In this document: positions 1 through 12,900 of the stretch, in pieces
Layout of the letters: each line of letters opens with the position of its first letter
How positions within the stretch are numbered: position 1 is the stretch's first letter
Origin: Cyclospora cayetanensis
Lineage: Eukaryota > Apicomplexa > Conoidasida > Eucoccidiorida > Eimeriidae
Assembly: GCF_002999335.1 (NCBI RefSeq)
Contig: NW_020312292.1
Location: forward strand, 186,001-250,000
Length of the DNA: 64,000 nt
Direction: 5' to 3'
Notes under the pieces: model-generated
The model's database searches: none
What the model saw: the letters and a program-made list of their open reading frames with translations, nothing else
What the model was told of the DNA's origin: nothing
Program-made: the position numbers and the translations under genes

Positions 1-674
1 ACTCGCAATTCGAGTTGTTTTACCTGCGATGTTGGCTAACTCTGGGTTCATGAATAATTGACGAGGAAGATTCACTCTGCCGGGAAGCTGACGCAACACG
101 AAGAGTGGATACGGGGAAGACCAAAATGCGTACAAAAAATTACATTGTGATGCGCCATGCACTATTGTACTCTACATTGTTCATCATAAAAAACGAATGT
201 AACATGTGTCGTGCCAGGCGGCACACGGATTTCGCCAAGTACGCATGAAGCCCGTCACATGCGGTGTTCTTTGGGCGATGAAGAAACCTGCAACCAAATG
301 CAGTGTTAGGGATCAAATGCAAAGCATGATATTTGCTGCAAAGCCGTGAGACCTCTGTTCCTAGGTCGAATTGCCGTGACACCTGCTTGGTATTGGAGGC
401 ACGGTGCAAGTTTGTACCGCATTAGCGCTAAAGCAGGTTTGCAGCTAGCGAGGGAGATAGCAGCTTCTGCTTGTGACTTCCGCTTCGGACTGCAGGAGCC
501 CTATTCTGTACACTTAGAGGCCCCGGGAGTACTTGAATGGTGCGAAGAGCGCGAGTGTATACGCTTTTCTGGCTCGTTGCACAAAAAGTACGCTCCTACG
601 GGTCTCTTGCCCCACTGAAACGTGAGAGGGAGTTCGGTTAAGCAGGCACCAAAGCGCGTGCAGGCTTGCCCCTG
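1..674. other. Left flank, no gene recognised
   Basis: Sequence beyond the polymerase epsilon stop codon. Short open frames exist on both strands, but none has a recognisable domain, repeat structure or convincing splice pattern. It probably holds the 3' untranslated region of the polymerase gene and intergenic DNA. Confidence 0.4.
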
Positions 675-3600
675 CTAGCTCCATGCCTCCTGGATTTGAA
701 CCAGGCAGGACTGCAGCGTTTCAAAGCCCATTTCCACTGCGAATTCCTGTGCGGTGTTGACAAAGTCTCTGAGGAGGCAAACACAAGCACCCGACACGGA
801 AGCTTGCCCTTAAAGAGTCGTCCAGAGAGCAAATGTGCCACATGCTCCCGGGCGTAGGACTCTCTGAAGCTCACTGGCAAACACAAATGCGGCGGCGCGA
901 TCACACCGGTTCGACCGATTTGACTTACTCCCAAGTCTTTGGACTCAGACGTGCCTTGAAGGGCTTCCCACACCTGGAGTCACATCCATGTCAACAGCAG
1001 CACGCATGCACAAGGCACAAGCCACGCCGCAATCCACCCCGAATATGCCGCGCGTCTGTGTCTAGTGAAGGCTGCCCACAGCGACCTCGGGAACTCTGCA
1101 CCCCAAATGCGTCAGCGTACTTGCATTTATCCCGAAGATGACTCACGCAGACGGCTTGGCAGCCAATACAGTACAGATCTTGCGCCTGCAGGACACACCC
1201 CGACGCGCGGACGCGTGCCATTCAGAAAAACGCAAGAAGGAGACAATCCGTCACGACGGCTCGGGAGAATTTGCAGCTTCCAGAGAAAGCCCTACACCGC
1301 GCAGTGCCCACCAGGAAGGCGTAATGCAATTCTTGCAGACCGCGGAGAAGATGCGCTTCAAGCACAGCGTCCTCCAGAGGGGCACTGCACGAAGGGCACT
1401 TGCTGCATACAGCCCGAGCACCGGCGGCGCACCCTCCGTATACACCAGCTTTCCTAATCGTGAGACGTGTAAAATGCCCTTTCGGTGAAACTCGAAAACC
1501 TCGCATCATTTATACACCTACTCTGCCCTGACAGCTCGCTGCATGCGCGTCCTGAAACACCAGCTGTTTTGGAGGCCCCTTATCGCCACCTCAAGAAACG
1601 AACGGAAACATCCCTCAGCACCGTTGAAAAAGAATCCCCCCCCTTCCTCCTCCCCACTCACCGCCCTTCACCCCCTCTCAAAAAGTTAAAACCCGAAAAA
1701 CCGTAAACGCAAAAAACTTTGAACTCAAAAAACTTTGAACCCGCGACGCTAGGAGCGTGAGAAGCGTGTGCTGAGCAACGCCCGCTGCTCTCACCAAATT
1801 TTGATGGCAATCGCTTCGTGATCCTCTGTCTCTCCCGATTCTTCGTGCAATGCAGAGACGAGATCGACGTCTTGCACAGAGCCGCAGGCGCCACACTGCA
1901 CATCTCTTACCCACAGACTATGGAGGGGGGGCTGCCACTGTGTGTCCAGGCCCTCCTCTTCTCCGGCAATCAGATACAACTCGTGCCGCCGCTCCTGAAG
2001 CGCAGAAAAGGGCAGTGTGCCACAAAAGGACGAAGGAATATACACGGGGGTTCAGCCAGATCTTGGCAAAGCTACCTACGTGCGCTGAGAGACAGACAGA
2101 GAGAGAGAGCGCGAGACAGGCCGCCCCTCCCAACTCCACCTTCCCCCATCGAGACGAAGCAGCAGGAGCAGTGAATGCGCAAAGACACTATATTCACACA
2201 CACACGGCAGGCATCACTCAGGGAGCCGAGACGCGAAGCTGTAGCCTCGAAAGCTAGCGACATCGCAGGTTGTGGCCTGTGGGATGTTAGTGGAGGGTTC
2301 GTATTTCAGGGGAGGACCCACCGCAAGAGCCTCTGCCCAGCTCTGTTGCGTGAAATCAATGTTTTTATCTAGTTCCATGAGGCGACAAATAAACCGAACG
2401 GCGACGAAACGCCAAGACGAAGAGAGACAGCGAGAACCGAGGTGGGGAGGAAACTCTAAGGATCTGCGCACAGAACATGGCCAACAGAGGGCCCCCAGGA
2501 AGTCACCTTAGAGGCGCATGACAGAGAGAGATATTGACAGAGAGAGAGCGAGAGAGATATTGACAGAGATGGACAGAGCGAGATACCTACCTACCTACAT
2601 ACATACATACATACAACAAACGGAATGACAGCAGGAAAGACAGAGCTGGGGGTTGCGATGCACAGACAGACAGCCAGGCAAGCAGCAGCAAGAGCCGGAG
2701 GACTGTGCAGAAAGACCGTGCCATGAAATATGCAAGAAGGCCATTCTAAATGCGAGAAATGCAAAACGCGCTCACCTGAACGAGAGTTCTTTGCTTTGCC
2801 GCACGGCGCTGGCGGTTCCGTATTCTGAACAGATCAGACACATACCGCACACCTGACAGAGTAGATCATCCAAAACTCGACACGCAACTGTATTACTCAT
2901 GAAACTCGAAAATACACGGAAGCCGAGTCGTTATGGTACGGTTTTAGTGCAGAGCTCGACATGGAGCTCCAGTAGACATGAAACTCGACATGGAGCACGA
3001 CATGAAACTTTAATAGATGCGAAATTCAAATAGACATGAAAGTTGAGTAGATATGAAAACTGAGGCCTTAAATGCTCAGCGCGGTTCTGCGCTTCGTTAG
3101 AGCCTCGAGGACAAAGGAGTGCCGCAACGACACAAGGCGTTACTTTCTTTTCTACACCCCCTCCCTCTCTCTCCCTCATGGTCTATTTTTCTGCACTTCC
3201 TCTCCCCCCTAGCCGCCGAACACAGCGTTTTCGGAGGTATATCCCTACTCCGTATGAGTTCAACGGGGTCTCGGATGTAGTGCTTGAGCTTATCGAAGAA
3301 GGTTTTCGCTTTTTTTGGTTTGAAACACTCTCGAGAATCAGCGCAGTTTTCCTTGGAGTCCATGAGGCATCCCGCATCTTCTCCAGGCGCGAACCAGAGC
3401 CGCACCGCGAGCTCGGATAGTTTGAGAGCGATTTCGCCTTTTGAAAGCATCATGAGGCCGCTGCTGGGCAGGCTGCCTCCGCTTTCACTGGGCAAGAAAT
3501 CGTCGGCATACGCACTGAGCTGATGCAAGAGTTGCAAAAGCGGCAGCTGAAGCGCTCTGTCGATGCTCGCTCGCAGAAGACAAGCCAGTGGCTCCGGCAG

Positions 3601-6600
3601 ACAGCGCAGGCCTCCAAGCCGATCGCAGACACCCTCGCACTCCTCCTCATTCTCCCCCTCCCCACCAGAGGCGCTGCCGTAGCCACTTTTCGAGCTGCTT
3701 CCTTCCAGAGGCACGAACTCCCTGTATCCTACCCAGTCTATGTCGTCCAGCTGCAGCACCGCCACGTAGCTGTCCTTCGGAGCCACAACAAGCGAATCGA
3801 AGAGAGGGTGCTGATGCAGCTGCTGCAGCGTCTGCTGCAGCGTCTGCTGCGCTGCTGCTGCAGCAACCACCCGAGTCGACACGATTACACCGCGCAAGTT
3901 CGCGGAGATGATCTCCAAGTTTGAGCCGCTCGAAAGCTCCTTCAGCAACAACGCGAGGTACAACTCGGCGTGTCGTTGCACCTGTTGACACGTATACATA
4001 CATATACATATACATATACTTACACATACACACATATACGTATACATACAGCAATAACTGCCGCAGCCAGCAGGCTCTTCTGCTTCTTAGCACCTACAAG
4101 GCTGGCCTTCCCCCTCTCTCCCCAAGCGTTCCCAGTGCCTCATCAAGCATATATGGAGAGAAGCAGCATGGAGGACAGGGCAGCGCACCTTGATTTTCAG
4201 GGCTGGATCAAAGAGGAGGGCCCCTCGATCACAAATCCACGAATAAAACGATGCCGGAATATGCTGTAGCAAACGAAGGGCAGCTCCCTGAGGCTCATCC
4301 CCTATGGCTCTTGATGCACCCCCACCCTGCTCCAACAGATACAGGCAGGCGAAGAGGCGCTGCAGTGCAAAGCCTAAGACCTAAAGCGCAAAAAGCAGCA
4401 AACGGTCGCACATTCAAAGAAGTAAAGAGCCGCAAAATATCCTAAAGGGGATAGGGACTTACGACGCAACACACAAATTGAGGCGCTGGGCAGCTGAGAG
4501 CCTCGATTCATTCATTCATGCATTTATTCCATTCATGCATTTATTCCATTCATGCATTTATTCCATTCATGCATTTATTTCATTCATGCATTCATTTCAT
4601 TCATGCATTCATTTCATTCATGCATTTATTTCATTCATGCATTCATTTCATTCATGCACTTATTTTATTCATACCTTTATTTATCCATTCATTCATACAT
4701 TTACACATTTATGCACACATCCATTTACTCATTCATTCACACATTTATGGACACATCCACCTATCCATTCATTCATACATGCATCGATTTATTCATGCAT
4801 TTATAAATCCATCCATTTTTCCATTCATTCACACATTTATGCACACATCCATTTATCCATTCATTCGCACATTTATGCATTCATCCATTTGTCTATCCAT
4901 TCATGAATTCCTTTATTCAAGACGAATGGAGGGTCAAATCGAGGGGCGACTGAAAGAACGTACCCTGAAGGCCGCAGGAGAAAACTGCGTGGGGGAGTTG
5001 AAGCCACCCAGTGCCTTGTCTGCTGCAGGCAGTGCCTCTGCTGCTGCTGTTTCTGCTGCTGCGCCTTCTGCTTCCGGTGCAGTTGTCGCGGCAGCCAGCG
5101 TATCCGCTTCGCGTCGAAGCCAATCAGAGGCTCCGAGAAACTCCGGGTCCACTTTTTCCGCGAGGCGCACGCTGTTGAAAATAAGCTGCGCGTATACACC
5201 CCATTGTGTTTCAAGCCTCCCTTCAGCCTCAGGTTTGTGGAGAACACGCTCCGCACGCCGGATTACAGACAGAGACAGACAGACAAAAAAAATAGACAGA
5301 GACAGACAGGCAGGCAAAGAAACACATACACACACATACAGACACATACACAGACAGACACATACACACAGACACACACATACAGACATACACACATACA
5401 TACAGACATACACACTTACATACAGACATACACATACACACAGACACATACACACACATACAGATAGCCCTAGGAAGAAAGAGGTTATAGCAGGAAGTCA
5501 TTGGTGTTGCGTAGGAGGCAACAGGATGTGGTCCAAGAGGCGCACCGAGTCGCCGAGAGAGAGGGCGTAGCATATTGCTCTGTAGATCCCAGGATTCGCG
5601 AAGGATGTTTTGCGTTCGCTTAAATCGAAGTCTTCATACGCTGAGGCTCCCAAAGAAGAGCACCCCAAGTCTGGCTCCTTCTCGCGAAGGCACAGGCCGG
5701 CGTCTTTGCTGCTCGTGCTGCTGCCTCCCCACAGAATGCCGCGTTGCGCTCTCAGAATTTGCGCGTAAAAACTGTCATAGAGGAAGCGGAAGGTCTCCCG
5801 GGGCCCCCGGGGGCCCCCCAAGGGGGGAGGCAGAGGGCTGCCTCCTTCAGCGCTTCCAGCTCTACCTCCAGAGGTCTCTATATCCAGAAAAGCCTCAGCG
5901 GCAGAACCCGCAGAGGCGTCTTTTGAGAAGGCGATTCCACGGAGCACAAAGCCCAACGGGCAGCACAGCGTGCGAGAGAGCCACAGCGAAGCGTCGTACA
6001 GCTGGCACTGCTGCAGCAGCAGCGTCTGAGACTCCCGAACGGCTAACCTGCAGCAACACACAGGCAGCAGCAAAACGAGACGTAGCGAAAAGACATCTAA
6101 GCCGTTGGTCTAGGTCCTGCTGCCCTCTTTCTTTATCCCCTTCCTCCCCCCTTTCTCCCCCCGTTATAAACCCTCCCTCCTTCCCTCGAGCATGCACGGA
6201 TGCATGCGTCAGAGAGGGCAGCGGCTGTAGAAAGCAGGGCACCCCTTCCTGCAGCAGCCCTCTTCGTGAGGCAGTGTGCTCACAACTCCCCGTCTGGCAG
6301 TAAAGCTGCGCGCCTGTGTGTTTTTTGTGCCGCGAGGAAAGCCCTCCAGCACGCCAAGAGAGGGCTTATCTAGGAACCCACTCTGCAAAGGATGTTCGCG
6401 ATAGCCGCGTCAATCTGCGAGGCACTTGCTCCCAGGAGATGATAGGCAGTGTCAGCTGCGGTCCGCGGGAAGGCGTTCGACTCGCCAAAGGCGCACTTGC
6501 CCATTCGCCAAGCTCGTTGAGAGGCAGCGTCGACACGAGCAACACCATGTACTTCTTCAGGGGGGCCCCCCCCTGCTGCTGCTGTTGCTGCTGCTGTTGC

Positions 6601-6865
6601 TGCTTCTGGAATAAATACTCCTCGAGGGCCTTAAGGGTTTGAGCAACGTCCTTCTTTTGAGCGCGCGCGACTGCCGCTGCTGTTGCTGCACTGCTGCTGC
6701 TGCTGCTGCCTGTGCTGCTGCTGCAGAAGAAGCGGCAGGGTGCCCCCTGTAAGGAGAAAGACTCCCCGAAAGCCTTCAACTCGGAGGCAGCCGTTGTCTG
6801 CCACACGCCAGCAGGCAAGTCTCTCCAGCTATTGTCGAACGTCCTCCGGCTGCTACTCCTACTCG

Positions 6866-6916
<51 letters not shown>

Positions 6917-9900
6917 CGTTGGCAGCACTGTCTTCTTCTTCCTCGTCTTCTTGCTCTATTGCGTCTGCAGAGGCCCCCTTCCCATCCTGCTGCCTCTGTT
7001 GGTCTGCGTGCTGCTGCAACGCCGCATCGAGGAGCTCCTGCTGAACCCGCCAAGGGCTAAAAGACTCTCTTTCAACGACTCCCCCGACAAAGATGGCAGC
7101 TGCAGGCGGAAGCAGCTCTGCCTCGCCACCCCTTTGCGCTTCATAAACGGCACAAAAGATGCCGTCACAGTCATCGCGCGTGTCTAGAGGCCCTTGCGAA
7201 CGCCGCGCTGCTCCTCCCCCCCGCCGTCGGCAGTGAAACACGTGAACAACGAGGGGAGACACCCCAGAGAAGTAGGCAGGAAGCGTGCTCTTGAGAGGCT
7301 TCGCCGTAGAGACCGCAGCAGCCTTCGAAAAGGCCAAAGAAGAGAACGCACCACTCGATTCCACCACTGCATGCAAAGGCAACACGCAACACGCATACAT
7401 ACATACATACTTACTTACAAGATTTTTTTCTCTCTATCTATATATCTATTTCTCTCTCTCTATCGATCTATCATTCTCGCATTTTCGCATTCTATCATTC
7501 TCTATCATGCCCAGACTCTCTCTCTCACACAGGCGCTCACGACGTTCTGTCCCTAAATCATGAGGCACATTGCTCAAAGGGAGCACAGAAGACTTTGAAA
7601 GATCAGAACCGAGGAAGGGAGATGATACATGCTGAAGCTTCAAAAATCACCATTCGTTAGATCCGTTGTGTGGGTTTCCATGACGTGCCCAGTCCTCGAA
7701 AGGAACGCGAAGTCAAGGGGCAACTGCAAAACAAGAATGCCAGAGGGTGCAGAGGGCTTCTAAGTCATTGTTGTTGCTTTTGTGCTCTCAGGCGTTGCGA
7801 TTAAGACTCTCACCACGTCATAAAAGCACCCTAGCCAAGCGCTGACGGCAGGTGTTGTGTGTGTGCGTGAGTATATGTATGTGTGCGTTTCGGTGTGTAT
7901 TTACATTTGTATATATGTATATGTATATATACGTATGTATGTATATATCTACTTATTTATGCATATATATACTTGTTTATGCATATATGTATGCTTATTT
8001 ATGTATATATATGCTTATTTATGCGTGTACATGAATGTATATATATACATGTGTGTGTGTGTGTGTATGCATGCATGCATGCATGCATGTACGCATGTGT
8101 GTGTCTACCGCCGTGCATTGCGTCTTACATGTCTCTCGAAGAATCCGGCGGCTCTTTGGTGGAAGGACGCTGCCAAGCTCTGCTTTTGTTCAATGAAAAC
8201 TTTCTCCTTCAGCGAGAGCTCTGCGAGATGGAGTTGTTGCAAGCCGCGAGGGAGCAAGTACCTGCCCGTCAGGGAGCGAATTCTTATGCCTCCGCAGTTG
8301 CTGCCAGCGATGGAGTCGGTGGTGGCTATGACTGGGGTGATGCAGTTTGCATATAGCTGTCGATAAATTTGCATCGGCACTGAGAAGAAGCGCGTAGACT
8401 TGGGGGTCGTAAATCGAAGGGTAAAAGATCCAGGATCCTAGAGGAATTCAGCAGAGAAACAGAACAACAAATAGAGGGCAAAACCAACATGAAACCCCCA
8501 CAACATAAAGAACAAAAGGTGAAAAACATGCAACATAAGAAATATACAGCATGAAAAACTCAAAACATAAAAATTCACACAGTATAAGAAATACACAAGA
8601 CAAAAAGCACAACAGAAAAAGCCCCGAAACAGGAAACAGCACAAAACAAAAAACACACAACAAAAAGCTACAAAATAAAGAACGAACAACACGACACAAA
8701 AAACACACACACCATTAAAAACACAACACAGACAACATAAAACCCTCATAAAACAAGGGTGTTTAGCTGATACTGCCACGCGCAGTCCATCGCGTTGCAT
8801 CTAGGGAGGGGGAAAAGTGGTGTCTAGCGCAGCATGGAAGGTTCATAGGAGATCCACAAACACATCTTCCCCGTGGCGTAGAACGACGCGTAGAACGTGA
8901 GGCTTTGGACGCATTTTCTTGCTTGCGGCTTACCTCAGAGTCTCTGAAGAAATCAAGAACCTCCCATCGATTGGTGAGAAGCGTGCTGAAATCCTCAGCA
9001 GTTAGCCGAGCTCTCCGCATAAGCGTCTCTGCAGCCGCCAGAGTAGCCTTATTCGCAGTCTTGAAATAAGCAGAGGCTGCTAGCGAACGTGACACAGCTC
9101 CAGAAGGCGCTCTGCAGCCACGTAGTAGCTCCTGCAGCATCCGCAGCAGAGAGAAAAAAGAAGAAAATGCTATCTCACAGTCTTCCCTTAGGCTGGCATT
9201 GCCCATGACTCTCTGCCAGACCCTGCACGCGGCTTCCCACGACGACGCAGCGCTCATTATCCTACAGCGCTGTTGCATGTCTTCTGCCAAGAAAATGCAG
9301 CTTTAAAATGGCAAGATATGTAAGCAGGTATGTGTAGATCAGGTCTTTAGTTCATTAGTGCATTAGATCAATGAATAATTCATTAGATCATTGGATAGTT
9401 CATTAGATCAATGGATGGTTCATTAGATCGATGGATAGTCTATCGGTTCATTCGCTAGTTCATTAGATCATTGAATAGTTCATTAGATCATTGGATAGTT
9501 TATTAGCTCATTGGATAGTTCATTCGCGCGCTTGATGAATCGTTTAACATGAAGCTAACTTGACGCAGAGCCTAAGAGAACATTTATTTTTTCCTCCAAA
9601 TTCCGTGAACAGCTGGAGAGGGAGGGGGGAAAATCCCCTGTCGAGGTTCTGCACCAGACACTGGCAGTAGGGCAGCTCGCCACTGACCTCTCGAATTTCC
9701 TTCCATCGCATCCGTTGAGAAGCAATCCACTTGTTGAAATCTGTTTTGTAGAGCTGAGCCTCGACTTTGCGTTGTTGTTGCAGCTTCCTTTGGAGTTCTA
9801 GATGCCGCTGTCGAGCAGCAGCAGCAGCAGAAACAGCAGAAACATCTGGATCGCCTGCTGCTGCAACATTGCGATCGTTGCAGGAGACGGTCTTCTGCTG

Positions 9901-12900
9901 CTGCTGCATCTGTCTCTCCTGTTGCTGCTGCCGGTGCATCTGTCTCTCCTGCTCCTGCTGTTGCTTCTGTTTCATCTGATAGACGGGTTTAAAGAAAGCT
10001 TCCAGCTTCTGTTGGCGCTCGTCGTTGGCTGCCTGTTGCTTCCGTAGCCACTGAGGCACCTCCACGCCTGGCAGAGGGTTGGTGATGCCTTGTCGAATCG
10101 CAGGGATGCAGATGAGCTTTTGCAGCTGCACATCCATCCTCTCGCCGTAGTATTTCCAGTCGACTACTTGCTTGAAGTCGTTCGCAATGAGGGCTGCATC
10201 AGAAGCAGAAACTCCCATCCACTTCTGCACGTAATGCAGTCGTGTGCGTTCAGAAGCCTGTAGCAGCTGGACAGGGATGGCACGGGCAGTTTTCTCTGCT
10301 CCTGGCGGAAGTGCAACAACGAGATATTGCGTTGAAACAGGTGCTTCGCTCAAATACGTTTCGTTCTGCAGCAAGTCCGCTAATCGCCTTGCCGTTGTTA
10401 TGCTCATGCTTTTCGCGAGCGTCTGCTGCTGCACGCTCTTCCCCAGAACCTTCCGCGCAAGCAGCAGTCGTTGCAGATCGGCTTCCGTCTTCAAAGGAGC
10501 GCCTCTAGAACTAATTAAATGCCGATATTTCTCTCCCACCGCAGCTGCCAAGGCATAGGCCTCCTCCTTTGAGGAACCACGCATAAACACTGGAAACAGC
10601 TCCTGCTGAAACTGACGAATCAGCTCCAGCTCACCACGCCGCTTCAACTCAAAGCCCTTCAACTCGGCAATCCGATTCTCAGAGCCATACACCACATACC
10701 TTAAAAAAGAACATACACACACACACCAACACAAGCAAGTAAGCAAGCAAGCAAGCAAGCAAGTAAGTAAGCAAGTAAGCAAGTAGGCAAGCAAGCAAGC
10801 AAGCAAGCAAGTAAGCAAGCAAGCAAGTAACCAAGCAAACCCTGAGAAGACGCAAAGAAGAACGACAACAACGCGATTATCGATAGATCGCCTCCTCCTG
10901 GAGGGGCATCTCGTACCATACCCAAAGGAAAAAAATGCGGCAGTCAACAAAAGGGCCCCCAAGGCAGAACACAACCTCATACGAGACTAAAATACTACAG
11001 ATATCTATAGGTATACAAGTTTATATAGATATCTATATTCATATATACATATATATTTATATATATGTATTTATATATACATATATATATTTATATATAC
11101 ATATATATATACGAACGCACACGACAGACACGGATGCCGGACAGAGAAGACGCGCGAGTAGCAGTAACGCAACAAGATTAAAAAAATACTCGCTAAAAAA
11201 GGCACTTTTGCGCCATTCGCGCAGAATGCAGGAAAAAGGTTTTTTTCGCCTTCCCCTTCTCCCGCTTTCCCCCCCTCCAGGAGAGGAGGACCTCTTCCTC
11301 AAAGACGCAGCGCGTTTGCAGGGAGCGCCAAGTAAGTCTTAGGGGGAAAAGGGGAGATGGATCGCAGCAGAAAAATGCAGCAAGCAGCACGTTCTCTTCT
11401 TGACGCACCGCTTCTTAAGGAGGGAGTCCGTTTTCTCGCTGGCAGGCAAAAGCATGCCTTTCCATGGCCCATCGAGTTCAAAGAAAACTTCGTTTTTAAC
11501 TTTGCGCGTAAACTGCCGCGTCTTGGCGTCGAATGAGAGAAACTGAGGGTTCTGGAAGCGCTCATAGACGAGGCTATTCAAAATCCACGTCGGATATTCA
11601 AACCGTAAATTTCTTTTGGCAGCTCTTTCCTTGCCGCCGCTGCCGTCAGAACCCTCCTTCAAAGTAAAAGCATACTCCAGCGGAAACTGCTCGGGAAGAA
11701 GACACCATATTCCGTCCGTGTCCAGCTCTACAGTCATCCCCACGCCGTCCACCAACTCCCTACACATCCAAACGCACACAGTGCACATTGTGTATTCGAT
11801 GCTTCTATCTTCATACATAATATATATAGGCACTTCTTTATACATATAGATGCATCTGTACATCTACATTTGTGTCTACATACACACATCTATATGTATG
11901 TACGCATCTATACGTATGTACACATGCATATGTATATACACATCCATATAAATACACCCATATATACACATACATGCACATATATTTACATATACATACA
12001 TGCATACATTTACATATATATATATACACGTGTACAAAGAACCACAGACAGAATTTGTCTTGAAACTCGCTGACTCCTCTCTGCTGAGAATCGTATGTAG
12101 GCGGTGGTGCCCCTTACTTCAACGAAGAGGGAAGAGAGAAAAACACATTTGGAGGCCTGCCTATCCAGCTCCTTTCTCCTCCACGAAATAAACAAACAAA
12201 CAACGAAACCAACGACTCATGCATGCAACGGTTCAATACCCATAGGGGGCCCCAGCGACCATTTGCGGTGTACAGACAGTGCGCAGGTGCCCGGCAGGCA
12301 GCGCACCGCCGCAGTAATTTGTATGACAAAAACATTTTTCATAGAGTCGCTTACACACACAAACATATATTCATCCATCCAGACGCGAAGTTGCACATTC
12401 ACACACACATACACATATTAGCACGCACATTCACACACATACACACTTAGACATGCACATACACACACCTTCACACACATACACTCATTTACAGACACAT
12501 ACACACACATTCACACACATAAATACGCATTCACATACATACACATTCACATACATACATATTCACACACATAAATACGCATTCACATACATACATATTC
12601 ACACACATTCACACATATACATACACATTCACATACACTCCTTTGCAGATACATACACACACATTCACACACATACACACATAGATACACATACACTCTT
12701 ATACATGCATATACACACACGTACACTCCTTTGCATACACATATTCACACACATACCCCCCTACATTCCCACCTTCGCACACATAGTGTTAGCCATAGAG
12801 CGCGTCCTAATAAGACAGAACTTGCACCTTACTTGGCAGCCTGAATAATGTCTGCCCCCATCTTAGTAACTGCAGCCCCCATCTCCATAGAGAACCAACG

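Noticed and set aside
700..725. tRNA-like B box (GGTTCAAATCC on the minus strand)
   Set aside because: No A box or cloverleaf partner nearby; the bases encode conserved C-terminal residues of polymerase epsilon.
4478..5570. Plus-strand 350-codon His/Ile/Phe-rich frame
   Set aside because: Translation of the 17-bp minisatellite and CAGACA repeats lying in polymerase epsilon introns.
9345..9532. CRISPR-like array of about 21-bp units
   Set aside because: Units are contiguous without unique spacers and the context is a eukaryotic intron.
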